DNA from: Moringa oleifera
Lineage: Eukaryota > Streptophyta > Magnoliopsida > Brassicales > Moringaceae
Assembly (NCBI GenBank): GCA_021397835.1
Contig: JAJFZO010000889.1
Location: 5,146,001-5,210,000, forward strand
Length of the DNA: 64,000 bases
Reading direction: 5' to 3'
Part shown: positions 49,565 through 60,670 of the stretch, piece by piece
Layout: each line of letters starts with the position of its first letter
Numbering within the stretch: the first letter of the stretch is position 1
Position numbers and translations under genes: made by a program
Notes under the pieces: model-generated
What the model saw: only the letters and a program-made list of their open reading frames with translations
Databases searched by the model: none
Told to the model about the DNA's origin: nothing

Positions 49565-51363
49565 TCACTCACAGACTGGTTTGGTGTCAAAGCTGCTTAA
49601 GCAGATCGAAAATGCTTGGAAGGCAGAAAGAGGGTACAGGTAATCCATGGTGAAGATGTCTTTTCCAATTTTTCCAAATTGTAGGATTACCTTTTCTTGC
49701 TCTTCCGCTGGCACATTGTGTGATGCATCAACATCTGCCACAAGCTGAAAATTCTTAACTGAAGCCACGGTAACCCTCCCCTTGAAATTAAGGCACCAAC
49801 ACTGTAGCTGCTCATGCCATCTAGGTGCCTTGTTTTTCAGAACCAGTGGCTCTACTGAGCATGAGAATGCTACTGGTGTCTCTGCAGCACCAGTGAGGCT
49901 GCTCTCAGCAGCAGCTGGTTCCTTTCCTTTTGAACCACCCAAGGGAGAAGGTTGCTCATCTAAGGACACTGGGAATGATGCTGGGGTTGGAGCACTTCCC
50001 CCCTCCAGAATAGAAGAGACAGGAATAGAGTCCATGATGCAGTGCATTCTCCTTGGTCCTCTGGTGCGTAGAACACTTAGCTCATAGGAAATGGTGCCTA
50101 CACTATAATTACATGCAGGTAATCTTGGAGAAACCTGCTTAGAGTGAAATCTGCGATTTGCCCGATTAGTTGATCGACCTGCTACTTCACATGGAGGTTG
50201 GCTGTCATGTATGGTGAACTTGGTGCCCAAAAAGTTAGACCTAACAAAAATTCATCAGTAAGTTGTCAGAGACAGGAGGAGAGGAGCACAAGTAATAGAC
50301 AAGACCTACCTTAATTTACCAACATATGTACTGCTGGCCCGTGAAAAATCATCCGGAAGCAAAGATATAACAAAATCGGTGCATGTTGCCCTTCTGATTT
50401 TTCTGGCAGCTAACAACAGTTTATGGCTTTCATTTTCAGCTGTAAAGTCAAGGGCATCACAAATGAAAACCTCTCAGCAAGTAATTAAGTGTCACTGCAA
50501 AATGAGGAATCTTTTAATTTCACCCAAAGCTTTAAAGGAGCACCAACTCTCCTTCATTCCTGAAGCCAATTCTAAACTCTCCAGGATTGCCAAAATCGAC
50601 ACAAATACATGTTGCACTCATAGTTCTTTGAAAAAAACATTTAGCAAAAGGCCCAAAGGAGCGACATTTAACACTAAAATTATCCATTCAGGAAGAAGAA
50701 TACTTGAAACAAAGAGAAGAATGCTTGAAAACAAGAAACAAGAGGCAAGAGAAAAGAATCTTAAGAGACAAAATCTAAATATGAAAGCATGCAAGTCAAA
50801 AGATTCTAACAATTGAGAGCTAAAGGTAAGAGATTGACTCACAAGGCACCAAACCATAATACAAAAGAAATGTTGAAGATGCTCTGTCCCTCTTAATAAA
50901 GCATTGTATGGGAGACTCCCGAGGACCAGGCTATAGACAAACACAAACACAACCAATAAACAGGGTCAGAAGACAGGCAACCAAATTAAGAAAACAAGAA
51001 ACCCTAGTGAAAACAAGAAAAGAGTATTATTACCTGCTTCAATGAGATAGGAAATGTGAGCCTTCCACATTGCTCAGGAGTCTTTACAATTTCCTTAATA
51101 ATCTCCCTCCACGACCTACAAACGGAAGCACAAAAGACCACAGCAGCCCGGGCAGGCCACGAGGTTTCACTTTCTTCTACCCTCTGGATTATGTCCAACA
51201 ATAATTCAGGTGGCAGATTCGCCCATGGGCTCTGCTGAATGAAATCAGGTGGTAGTACTGTTTGATCAGGGGCAATGTGGGACTTTGCTCGGTTACGCCT
51301 TGACACACTTCCAATTCCATCTTTGATCTCTCTCAGTTCACGTACTATGCTCTTTATGGGCAT
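49565..51363 (-). CDS. TLP2: Tubby-like F-box protein (TLP2-like)
   Basis: Four exons, 51363-51034, 50930-50843, 50439-50310 and 50240-49565, join in frame to 407 residues. The start is [16 protein letters not shown]; a longer frame would need a TTG start. The F-box (about 46-95, [22 protein letters not shown]...[11 protein letters not shown]) should bind SKP1/ASK in an SCF ligase. The tubby domain runs from about 110 to the end: [71 protein letters not shown] and [13 protein letters not shown] are all conserved. Family members tether to PI(4,5)P2 at the plasma membrane and are released by stress. The SHIAPDQT sequence and a short variable loop (about 280-325, Ser/Pro/Ala-rich) match TLP2 (At2g18280) better than the longer TLP1/5/10 group. 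Confidence 0.95.
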
Positions 51364-52250
51364 CTCAATTCTTGCTGTCAATTCTCAACTAAAAGCATAG
51401 TTCACAGCATTACTTACAAACCTCATAACTAAAATCTTGTGACACCAACATCCAATTGGTAATTCTTTACAGCAAGATGAAAGAATCATTTATCACTTGG
51501 GCAGTTCTCTATTGTCCAGTTATATTGTTGGATGGCCAAATCTAAATTGTGATGAGTTGTAGCTGTGACTTTTAAACACAACTAAGCACAAAAAGTGACC
51601 TAATGCTTATATTTCCCTTCCTCAAACACTTTGCAGAACAATATTGAGTCAGAAAATTCTATGAGACGGACGTCACACACAAGAAAAGGTTTCTTTCTTG
51701 CTTCTTACCAACTCCTCCTCCTACTCTGTGTTTTAGAGCTTTACAGGCTTATTTATAGCAATAACTCTCCCTCAAGAACACCATAAATAAAACAGAAAAA
51801 TTCCAAACCCAAATAATATATCCGCAATCAATAATGAATCATACCGAAGAAAATGACCCAGAAAAGAGAAAAGAAAGAGGAAAAGAACAAGCAAGCAGTG
51901 AATTATCCTCGCGGGATCCAAGAAGAAAAGGTGAAAAAACAAACATACAAACCTCGATTGAGATCAATCCAAGTGAAGAACCAGCTTAAACACAGAATCT
52001 CTTCCAATGAAGAAAAAAGGTCTCCTCACGGAATTCAAGATCCAGAGGAGATCAAATCGGAGAAGCAAAGGCAGAAGCCGAAGGCAAAAACCATCTTGTC
52101 CTTCCTCGAGTCTATCTTTCCTTAGCTAGCACGGATCCAAAGACGCGCTTCACATGTTTTCTCCACCGCTGGCGCCACCACCTGATTCCTCACCGCAGCC
52201 AATCACCTGCTGCCATGTTTCTCTGTGGCTTAAAAGGGACCCAAGGTGTC
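51364..52250 (-). other. TLP2: TLP2 5' leader and promoter
   Basis: Presumed 5' UTR, possibly with an intron, and promoter of TLP2. A plus-strand frame at 51853-52125 is lysine/glutamate-rich because it reads the reverse of pyrimidine-rich leader DNA; it is not taken as a gene. Confidence 0.4.
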
Positions 52251-52568
52251 TTCTTTCTTTGTTGTTCTGTTTTCGCCTTTAAACCAAAAACTTGGGTGGC
52301 TGCTGTATCTTAGTATTGGTCCGTTTTGAAGGTTATCTTACCAGATTAAATATAATACCATAATTAATCATTTAATCCTGTTAGGCAAATTTAAATACTG
52401 TTACTACTCCTATTCGCTTGTGGCTTGATCCACGTGCCAAGCATGCTTCGATGCCCATCACCCATATTTCTCGATTTGCCAATTTCTTTTACCAAGATCA
52501 GAATCCCTTAATTTAATTAATTAAATTTCATCAGGACCATAGAGGAGTTTGTATTATATGTTACATTT

Positions 52569-52664
52569 TTGATCAACTTGGAACGACACCCAGAAAGAAA
52601 GTTTCGATTTTTTTATATTCTTGATCGACTTGGAACAATACCCAGAAAGAAAGTTCCGATTTCG
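52569..52664 (+). repeat. Tandem duplication, period 52
   Basis: A unit starting TTGATCAACTTGGAACGACA recurs at 52621 with a few substitutions; about 42 bases of each unit align. Confidence 0.85.
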
Positions 52665-54002
52665 TTTCTCTAAGCAAAGTGAAGGCAAAGAGGAATTCAA
52701 TGAATCTACTAAAGTTGCCGAGACATTGATAAAAAAATATGATCAAAACCTTATTTGCCTCGATTCGTCCCTAATACAGAATTTGATCAGGTGGGTAGGT
52801 TACTGAAACCAAGCTGCCATATGTCAGGGAAGAGTGGAAGCAAGCATACATGGGCAGTGAGAGGGACCAGAAGAAGCCAAGTGTAGGGTCAACGGCAGCC
52901 ATGTAAGGATCAGAAAGAGAGTGATAAAGGAGGTTCAAAAATGTGTAGAAGATTGATCGGAGCCTGTAAAGGTTACAGTCGCACGTGCCTTAACCCCAGC
53001 AAGTGCTCCCTCGTTGAGGTGGCTGGCAATGGCATCGGCATCGGTTAACGTACTGATAATCTCAAGAACCTCTTTGTTTAGTGGACCTCAGTCGCACACA
53101 TGGGTTCATCTTAACTTTTAGCATTATCTGCTTCCGATGGGTCATTTTCGAATCAGCCTCTTATGGGTAATCACACTTAAGACCCTCAAAGAGAAGCTTA
53201 AGCTTCACCATTCATGAAGAACTGGAGTTCTACCTCAAGCTCACTGGCTATGGATGTGCCGGTGCTGCATGAACCAGGACTCTGGATTTTGCTTTCTTGG
53301 GTATGCATCGCTCGAGGAACCATTATTCATTAGTTCACCGCAAGTCCGAGCCCGAGGCCCGCAGCTGCCTGGTTGCTGGGTTGATTGTGGAACCCATGTG
53401 GCCTACTTGTGCTCTTATTGGGTCTGAGTTGGATGATTGCGACTACACTAGATCCTCATTGTATGAGTAAAATTGTGTTGAAATTTGATAAGATTGCCAG
53501 TGGACAATGGAGAAGCCCCATATATGGACCCTCTGAGAAGGCGTTCATTACAAATCCTACAACATAAGGCATGCAATACACATTGGGTAGTCATATTGTA
53601 TTGCAAAAAAGCTGCAGTTGAACTCCTTCACATTCATTGCAGAAAAGCTGGATCTCAATCATTGCAGAAATAAGAGGTTCTTGGTTGGAATTAGTACCCA
53701 CAAAGGAATTAAATAAGGGCAATATTATGGAGATAATAAGGGTATGTGATCAAACTAGTGACGGTTTAGGAAAAAATAATGGAAGTACATGCACCTAACA
53801 ATATAGATAATTTAGAGCACTATTTTCTGGTTTTTAATTCCCCACGATGTTCATCTTATCTCATATACACATAAATTCTAACATGAACAAAGTTATGAAA
53901 GCCAGGACTTTCCTTTGGTGGTTCTTGGTGTTCTTCCTTTTTGATGGAAAACCAAAGAGAACTGTCTCTCTGCTCAGTTGTGTAGATTAACTGAACATCC
54001 TT

Positions 54003-54072
54003 CAAGTCAGAAAAACTGTTGCAGAGATTCTACTCCTCAAGTCAGAAAAACTGTTGCAGAGATTCTACTCCT
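54003..54072 (+). repeat. Perfect tandem duplication of 35 bases
   Basis: Two identical 35-base units back to back, each beginning CAAGTCAGAAAAACTGTTGC. Identity suggests a recent slippage or repair event. Confidence 0.95.
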
Positions 54073-54966
54073 TTAATTTGTCAGATAATTTCTTCAGCTA
54101 AGTTGGGCTAATATCTTGGCTAAAACTTGAGGCTTCCTCTATCTTGTCATTGTTCAGTTCTCATGGAAAACATAGATTGTAAGCTCAGAAGAGATTGTTA
54201 GTGAAGGCCCTCTCACCATTGTTGGTTAGTGAGCAAGGTTCTATATGTAAGTGGAGAGGAATTGCAGCATTGCATATGGTTTCTGTAATTTCTTTACTTC
54301 TGATATGATGTTCCTCCATTTAAGTTTTTCTTGTTGAAATGAGTTTGGTGATGGTGACCAACAGGAGATTTCTGTAGAAGCATCCTAACCAGGAGATGAG
54401 CCCCTGAATAAGCAAAAGAAACCCTACAAAGAAATGCCAGAAAAAACTTAGAAGTAAGCTCTTCTTCTGATCTTTTAATATACAACTATGGCAGATAGCC
54501 AGTGCCAAGGACACAGCAGGCCCTGCCCACTGAAAATACCTTTTGAAGGTGACATAAGAACAGCATAATCAAAAGAGCAGAACAGAAGGTTATCTGGGAT
54601 TAAATTCACTGAGCCCCTGGCAATGTCAGAATCCAGAGGCTGTTACCTTTGCTTGACAGTAAAGCTTTCCGATGAGGGTTGGTATTGTGTTCCTGTCATG
54701 GCCTAACTATTCACAAATAGAATCATAAATATGAAATACAGAATGAAATAAATAAAGAAACTGAGAAATTGCTGTGCCTGAAAATTGATTTCCATGGCAT
54801 AGTAATCTCAGCCTCTACGTCAGTCAATGACCTTGAAGTCTCTTTCAGTATTTTGCTTACAAGCTTTGATGCACCATACCCTCACAGTTCTTACCTAATC
54901 ATCCACAATTACTTCTCTTCTAACAGATTGACAGCATACCATTACCTGTAAATTAAATGTTTTAAG

Positions 54967-54977
54967 TATATATATAT
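54967..54977 (+). promoter_or_regulatory. LAC11: TATA box of LAC11
   Basis: TATATATATAT lies 81 bases before the LAC11 ATG, placing the likely transcription start near 55000. Confidence 0.45.
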
Positions 54978-55047
54978 GCTTCATTTTTTCTACTCTGCAT
55001 ATCATCCATACAAGCAGCAACACATTACAGGATCTTGGCCTCAGAAA

Positions 55048-57289
55048 ATGGCTATCCAGGGTGGTTTCTTTTCTGGGTTAACCTTTCTTCTCTCTGTTTT
55101 TCTTATTGGGTTCATATGTTTTCCTGCTGAAGCTGCCATAAAGAGCTACCAGTTTGAAGTGAGTTCATGCATCAATGTTTTTATCTGACAAACTGGTTCT
55201 TTGCCTTCTTCTCATGTTAACTTTTCATTGTCCTTTTCCTCAGATTCAAGTGAAGAATGTGAGTAGATTATGCCATGCAAAGCCCATTGTAACAGTAAAC
55301 GGGAGATTTCCAGGACCTACTATCTATGTCAGAGAAGGCGATCGAGTTCTTGTCAATGTTACTAACCATGCACAATATAACATGTCAATTCATTGGTAGG
55401 TCATGAACAACAAAAGAAACCCAGTACAAGAAAGATTTAGCGTATGCAGGTCCTTACATAAACTTCATTTGGTGATTGTTACAGGCATGGACTGAAGCAA
55501 TATCGAAATGGGTGGGCTGATGGACCTGCCTATATAACACAGTGTCCGATCAAGACTGGGAATAGCTATACTTACGACTTCAATGTAACTGGACAGAGAG
55601 GTACATTGTGGTGGCATGCACACATTCTTTGGCTAAGGGCCACTGTCTATGGTGCAATTGTTATCATGCCAAATCCAGGAACTCCATTTCCTTTCCCACT
55701 GCCAAACGGGGAAGAGATTATTCTCTTAGGTTGGTCTTGATTTGGTCATCTCTTCTTTGAACTGTGTTTTTACGTACAGGATTGTTTCTTTTTCCCGTTT
55801 TGATTTCCTCTTCTGGGTGGATGATCCAGGGGAATGGTGGCACAAGGATGTAGAAGAGATTGAGAAGCAAGGGAACAGCATGGGATTGCCACCAAATATG
55901 TCAGATGCTCACACGATCAACGGAAAGCCAGGGCCTCTCTTTCCTTGTTCTGAGAAACGTAAGCAACATAACTAGCTGGAGAAGGCTTCAAATGATGGCG
56001 TAGTATAGTTTTCCTGGAGCCAAACAGAAAAAGTTATCTGGGCTTAATTGCAAGTTACGACACTAATTCTTGGAATCTATTTCGGCTTGTTTCAGATACT
56101 TTTGCAATGGAGGTTGAATCAGGGAAGACATATCTCCTCAGGATCATCAATGCCGCCCTGAACGACGAGCTTTTCTTTGGTATTGCTGGACACAACTTGA
56201 CTGTAGTGGAAGTTGATGCTGTGTATACGAAACCATTTACGACTCAGGCGATACTGATTGCACCTGGCCAGACCACGAACGTTCTGGTTCAAGCCAACCA
56301 AGCTCCTGGAAGATACTTCATGGCTACAAGGCCGTTCATGGATGCTCCAGTTCCTGTAGACAACAAAACAGCCACTGGAATACTTCAATACAAAGGCATC
56401 CCCAACACTGTTCTTCCTATCTTCCCTCAATTGCCTGCAACCAACGACACAGCATTCGCATTAAGCTATGCGAAGAAGCTCAGGAGCTTAAACTCTCCAC
56501 AGTTTCCAGCAAACATACCTCTCAAAGTTGATCGGAAACTCTTTCACACAATTGGTTTAGGCATGGATTCATGCCCAACATGTGTGAACGGAACCAGACT
56601 CCTGGCTTCCTTGAACAATATTTCCTTTGTGATGCCTCACGTTGGACTTCTCCAAGCTCACTACTTGAATCTCGCTGGAGTGTTTAGTACTGACTTCCCA
56701 GACAGGCCTCCAACACCTTTCAACTACACTGGTGCACCATTGACTGCCAATCTGGGTACTTCTCATGGAACCAGGCTTAGCAAGATTGCATTCAATTCTA
56801 CAGTTGAACTGGTCTTTCAAGATACCAATCTGCTAACAGTTGAGTCACATCCATTCCATCTTCATGGCTACAACTTCTTTGTGGTTGGTACTGGAATTGG
56901 AAATTTTGATCCTGTCAAAGACCCAGCTAAGTTTAACTTGGTTGATCCAATTGAGAGAAACACAGTTGGAGTTCCCACTGGAGGATGGACTGCAATACGG
57001 TTCAGAGCTGATAATCCAGGTTTATTACATACCTTCACTCATTAGATTATTGCACCATCTGAGTCCATTTTGACTAATTCAAATACTTAATTAGCCATAG
57101 TTCCTTGAAATCAACTCAGCATAGTGGCACCAATAATGTTTTTGTCTTGATGGTATAGGTGTTTGGTTCATGCACTGTCATCTGGAACTCCACACTGGAT
57201 GGGGATTGAAAACGGCGTTTGTGGTGGAAGATGGACCAGCATCTGATCAAACTGTTCTGCCTCCTCCTGCGGATCTTCCACCATGCTAG
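55048..57289 (+). CDS. LAC11: Laccase (LAC11-like multicopper oxidase)
   Basis: Six exons, 55048-55158, 55244-55395, 55485-55729, 55830-55958, 56096-57019 and 57159-57289, join in frame to 563 residues. A signal peptide covers about 1-29 (hydrophobic core [13 protein letters not shown], end AEA), so the enzyme is secreted to the cell wall. All four copper-binding motifs are intact: HWHG (87-90), HAH (132-134), HPFHLHG (464-470) and [12 protein letters not shown] (526-537); Leu537 is the axial residue at the type-1 copper. Many NxS/T sites indicate heavy N-glycosylation. Laccases oxidise monolignols to radicals for lignin polymerisation. [20 protein letters not shown] and [20 protein letters not shown] match LAC11 (At5g03260) rather than LAC4/17. 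It should act with LAC4 and LAC17 in stem lignification. Confidence 0.95.
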
Positions 57290-58011
57290 CTGTCGTGAAT
57301 TTGTTAACAAGCTCAAAAGAGCATCAACTTGTGTGGAAAGCATTTTGTGTGAAACAAGAATCTAACTGTGATATTCTTCCTGTAAAGTTACAGTTGTTTG
57401 CTCTTGAGGGAAATGGAAAAGAAATAAAAATGTTGGAAGATTTGTTTGGGAATGAAAATTCCAGTAAATGTAATTTGTGATTGTTGCTGTTTACTATTTC
57501 TTTTGAATTAAAGTAGAAGCAGACAAACTGAGCTGGCGAGTTTCTTCAAATCCAAATAAAGCAGAGTCCATTACGAAAAGCATAATGGGCCTGTCGTAAG
57601 TTACAAATTCTTCTGTATTTGGCTCAGGCCCTGAAAAAGCAAAACGGAATATTCTTCCAGGAACCAACAGAAACGAAAAATATCATTTCCTGTCAACTGA
57701 ACCCGATCTTTTGTTGAAAGGACAGTTATTCGTGTGTTTCTCTATGTGTGTATGTAGCTTCTGTTTTTGGTTCGTCTTCTTGGTATTGTTGATGAGAAAA
57801 AAGAAAAACTATGGCGATGGTTTCAATTGCTTTTTCACTCCCTGGCTTGAAGCCTCCCAATCTACGGCGAGTGAACCGGTTAGTTCCCGTGAAGTGATAA
57901 TGCTGTCTCTGTTATTGGGCACCTGAAATTTTCGAGTTCTTAAAATTTGTTTCTTTTAGCTTTACGCTGTTGGTTCAATTTGAATTTAACTGCAGAAACA
58001 GATACTCCGGT
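57290..58011. other. LAC11 3' UTR and G6P-epimerase leader
   Basis: About 720 bases between two plus-strand genes. Laccase 3' UTR likely reaches about 57500; the epimerase leader may contain an intron ending in ctgcag at about 57991-57996. No other gene. Confidence 0.4.
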
Positions 58012-60493
58012 ATGGCGTTTGCAATGGGAGTAAGAGTGACCGAAGGAGAAGGCAACTTACCCAAGGTTGTCCTCACTTCTCCTCAGGGCAGGTAAGTATT
58101 CTTCACCTGTGTTACATCTCTCTCTCCCTCCCTCCCACTCTCTCTCTCTCTGGTTAAATTCATCGAGATGAATGAATGTACCAATTGAATTGATTTTTGG
58201 TTTTGCAGTGCGGCTGAGGTATATTTATTTGGGGGTTGCATAACATCTTGGAATGTTGCAGGCGACAAGGACCTGCTTTTTGTCCGACCAGATGCTGTAT
58301 TCAACAAGAAAAAGCCAATCAGGTTATTTTCATTCCATTTATCGACTTTCGAAGCATTCATGCGCCGCATCAGTTACCCATATGATTCTCCATTTTAAGT
58401 TTGCCTGCCAGAAATCTTGCTTGTGTATCATTGAATCTAGCAACCAAGGTGCTTCCCCCATTTGTTAAGTGACCTTAGCTTAATTGTTAGCCAGTTCAAA
58501 CCAGACAAATCGGGAACAGCTCACTGTCTTTGCTTGTTCTAAGAACTTGTAGTTTTTGGCATTAATATGGATATTGGGTATTATTAAGAAGGGAAGAATA
58601 TTACATAAAATCAAAGTACATACATGAGCCTTACTTGGTGGGAGTTGTAAATCTAAATTTTCCAACATTCTTGTATCTAGAGGTTTTTGTTTGATAAAAG
58701 AAATTTCCTTAATTCACTGAGGAAACTTTCCCCTGATTCTGGTTATATTTTTTTTGGGATAGTGGTGGCGTTCCGCATTGTTTCCCACAGTTTGGACCTG
58801 GCCCAATTCAGCAGGTAACAACACTTCACCACTTCTCAATTTCCATATAGCTTTGTCCCTCTTTCTTGCTTTCATATTTTGTAGGTTCCTTTGATCTCTT
58901 GTGAGACACTGACCAAGAGCCAATTGAGACTTAAATCATAGTGGGGTTATGGATCCATAGATGTCTTTCCTATAGCGTGTTAGTCGATGCTTATTTACTT
59001 TCTGTCAAGGAGTTCTGTCTTGGTTGAAAGTTGCAAGCTGCTGTTGGTGCATTTTGATTGTGTGTTCTGGGTGTAAGAAAATAATGCTGGCACTTTTCTA
59101 TATTCCATCAGCATCTGGAAAAGCTTGAAACCATCCTGAGAAAACTGATATTTTCCTGTCTGACAATTTATATTAACTATTTTTGTGTCATTTTGAACTT
59201 TTGAGGTTTTCTGTAACTAACAGCATGGATTCGCTAGAAATCTGGATTGGTCCATTGTTGATTCTGGAGATGTAGAAGGCAATCCTGTTATAACCCTTGA
59301 GCTAAAGGATGGCCCATATAGTCGAGCCATGTGGGATTTCAGTTTCCAGGCTCAATACAAGGTCAGTGATTGATGTCCTACAGTAAACATATGAGGCATA
59401 TCGTTTATTCATACCTTCACTGTATTGATTTGATTACAGATCGAATTTGTAGTTCCTTTGTTTATAAGTCAAGTTTATAGTTTGCTTGCCTGTTTTCAGG
59501 TGATTCTGAATGCAAAGAGCCTCTCTACTGAGCTAGAAATTACCAACACAGACAAGAAGCCTTTTTCATTTAGCACTGCTTTGCACACATACTTCCGAGT
59601 AAGTGCTATCATCACGATCCTTGGGAGATCCATTTATCATTCAGAGGTGACCTAACAAAGTAATTTTAGATGTTATCATTCAGGCTTCTATAACAGGGGC
59701 ATCTGTCAGAGATTTGAAAGGTTGCAAAACTCTGAATAAAGATCCAGATCCAAAGAATCCACTGGAGGGTGTGGAGGAAAGGTCAGAAATGTTCTTTGGT
59801 ATATGAAGATATCATTGTTAGATGCATTTTTGGAATTTCTTGGTTTCTTCTTCTACAGAGAGTTAGATAATGGTGAGAAGAATGACTGTAACTACAGATT
59901 GCAATGATTCTTTTGCTACAGATGTTCCTGCACGTTCTGACTGTTATATTATCATCCAGGGATGTGGTCACCTTTCCTGGATTTGTAGATTGCGTCTACC
60001 TTGATGCCCCTGAAGAGTTGCAGCTAGATAACGGCTTGGGTGATACAATATCCATAAAGAATACAAAGTATGTGAATTGGGATATCATTTCATGATTTAA
60101 CTAGGATTTAGTTAGATCTTCATCCTCTTTATCTGTTCTACACATTACTTGGCTCTCATATTGCCCCTGCAGTTGGTCAGATGCTGTTTTGTGGAACCCA
60201 CATCTGCAGATGGAAGCATGTTATAGAGATTTTGTTTGTGTGGAGAATGCCAAGGTATTCAACTGTCACCTTCTTCACTATTGATTGCCTCATGGCTTTC
60301 TATTTCAGATACAACAGTCCTGCTTACTAATGATAGCTTGATCATGACAAAAAATGGTCCTCAAGAGTTTCCTTCCCCCGTTGGTTCTGTCTGTCGGAAA
60401 GTTTCTAACTTTCACCTGGCCATGCAGATTGGAAATGTTCAGCTGGAACCCAAACACTCATGGAAGGCAAAGCAGCTTCTTAGCATCAGCTGA
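58012..60493 (+). CDS. Glucose-6-phosphate 1-epimerase (aldose-epimerase fold)
   Basis: Nine exons, 58012-58091, 58209-58322, 58763-58814, 59224-59361, 59500-59598, 59684-59781, 59960-60067, 60173-60254 and 60428-60493, join in frame to 278 residues. The protein belongs to the galactose-mutarotase-like family, D-hexose-6-phosphate mutarotase branch, which interconverts alpha- and beta-glucose 6-phosphate. Conserved parts visible are AAEVYLFGGCITSW, GGVPHCFPQFG, HGFARNLDW (His83), TALHTYF (His157) and FVCVENA (Glu254); the late His and Glu are the expected acid/base pair. No transit peptide or membrane segment is seen, so a cytosolic enzyme is likely. The product is slightly shorter than many plant homologues (about 300-320), so an N-terminal extension cannot be excluded, but the start context and MAF-MGVRVTEGEGNLPKVV suit this ATG. 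Confidence 0.92.
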
Positions 60494-60670
60494 ATTGATG
60501 ATACTGTTACAAGAGTTGCATTTCTTTTTCCTTAACCTTTTTGTTTCGCTTTTGCAAACCTTTCCACTTGCATAAACAAGAAATTCAGATAGCCCTAGGT
60601 TCTTCAATAATGTAATTTCAAGTTGATGTACACAGTAATCCTATATCAAGTATCTGCCTTGATTAGATCT
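60494..60670. other. Short convergent spacer
   Basis: 177 bases between the stop codons of the epimerase and the opposing PPR gene; their 3' UTRs almost certainly overlap. Confidence 0.6.

Larger units (their letters stand above)
52251..54960. other. Intergenic region before LAC11
   Basis: About 2.7 kb with two local tandem duplications (52569-52664 and 54003-54072). Short plus-strand frames (52621-52806, 53385-53673) show no family. DNA at 52850-53580 is less AT-rich than its surroundings and might be gene debris, but nothing is identifiable. Confidence 0.4.

Noticed and set aside
51853..52125. Lysine/glutamate-rich 90-codon frame opposite the TLP2 leader
   Set aside because: Its composition follows from purine-rich antisense of the pyrimidine-rich leader; no homology recognised.
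53000..53580. Less AT-rich stretch considered as a gene fragment
   Set aside because: No frame on either strand showed a family motif or consistent exon borders.
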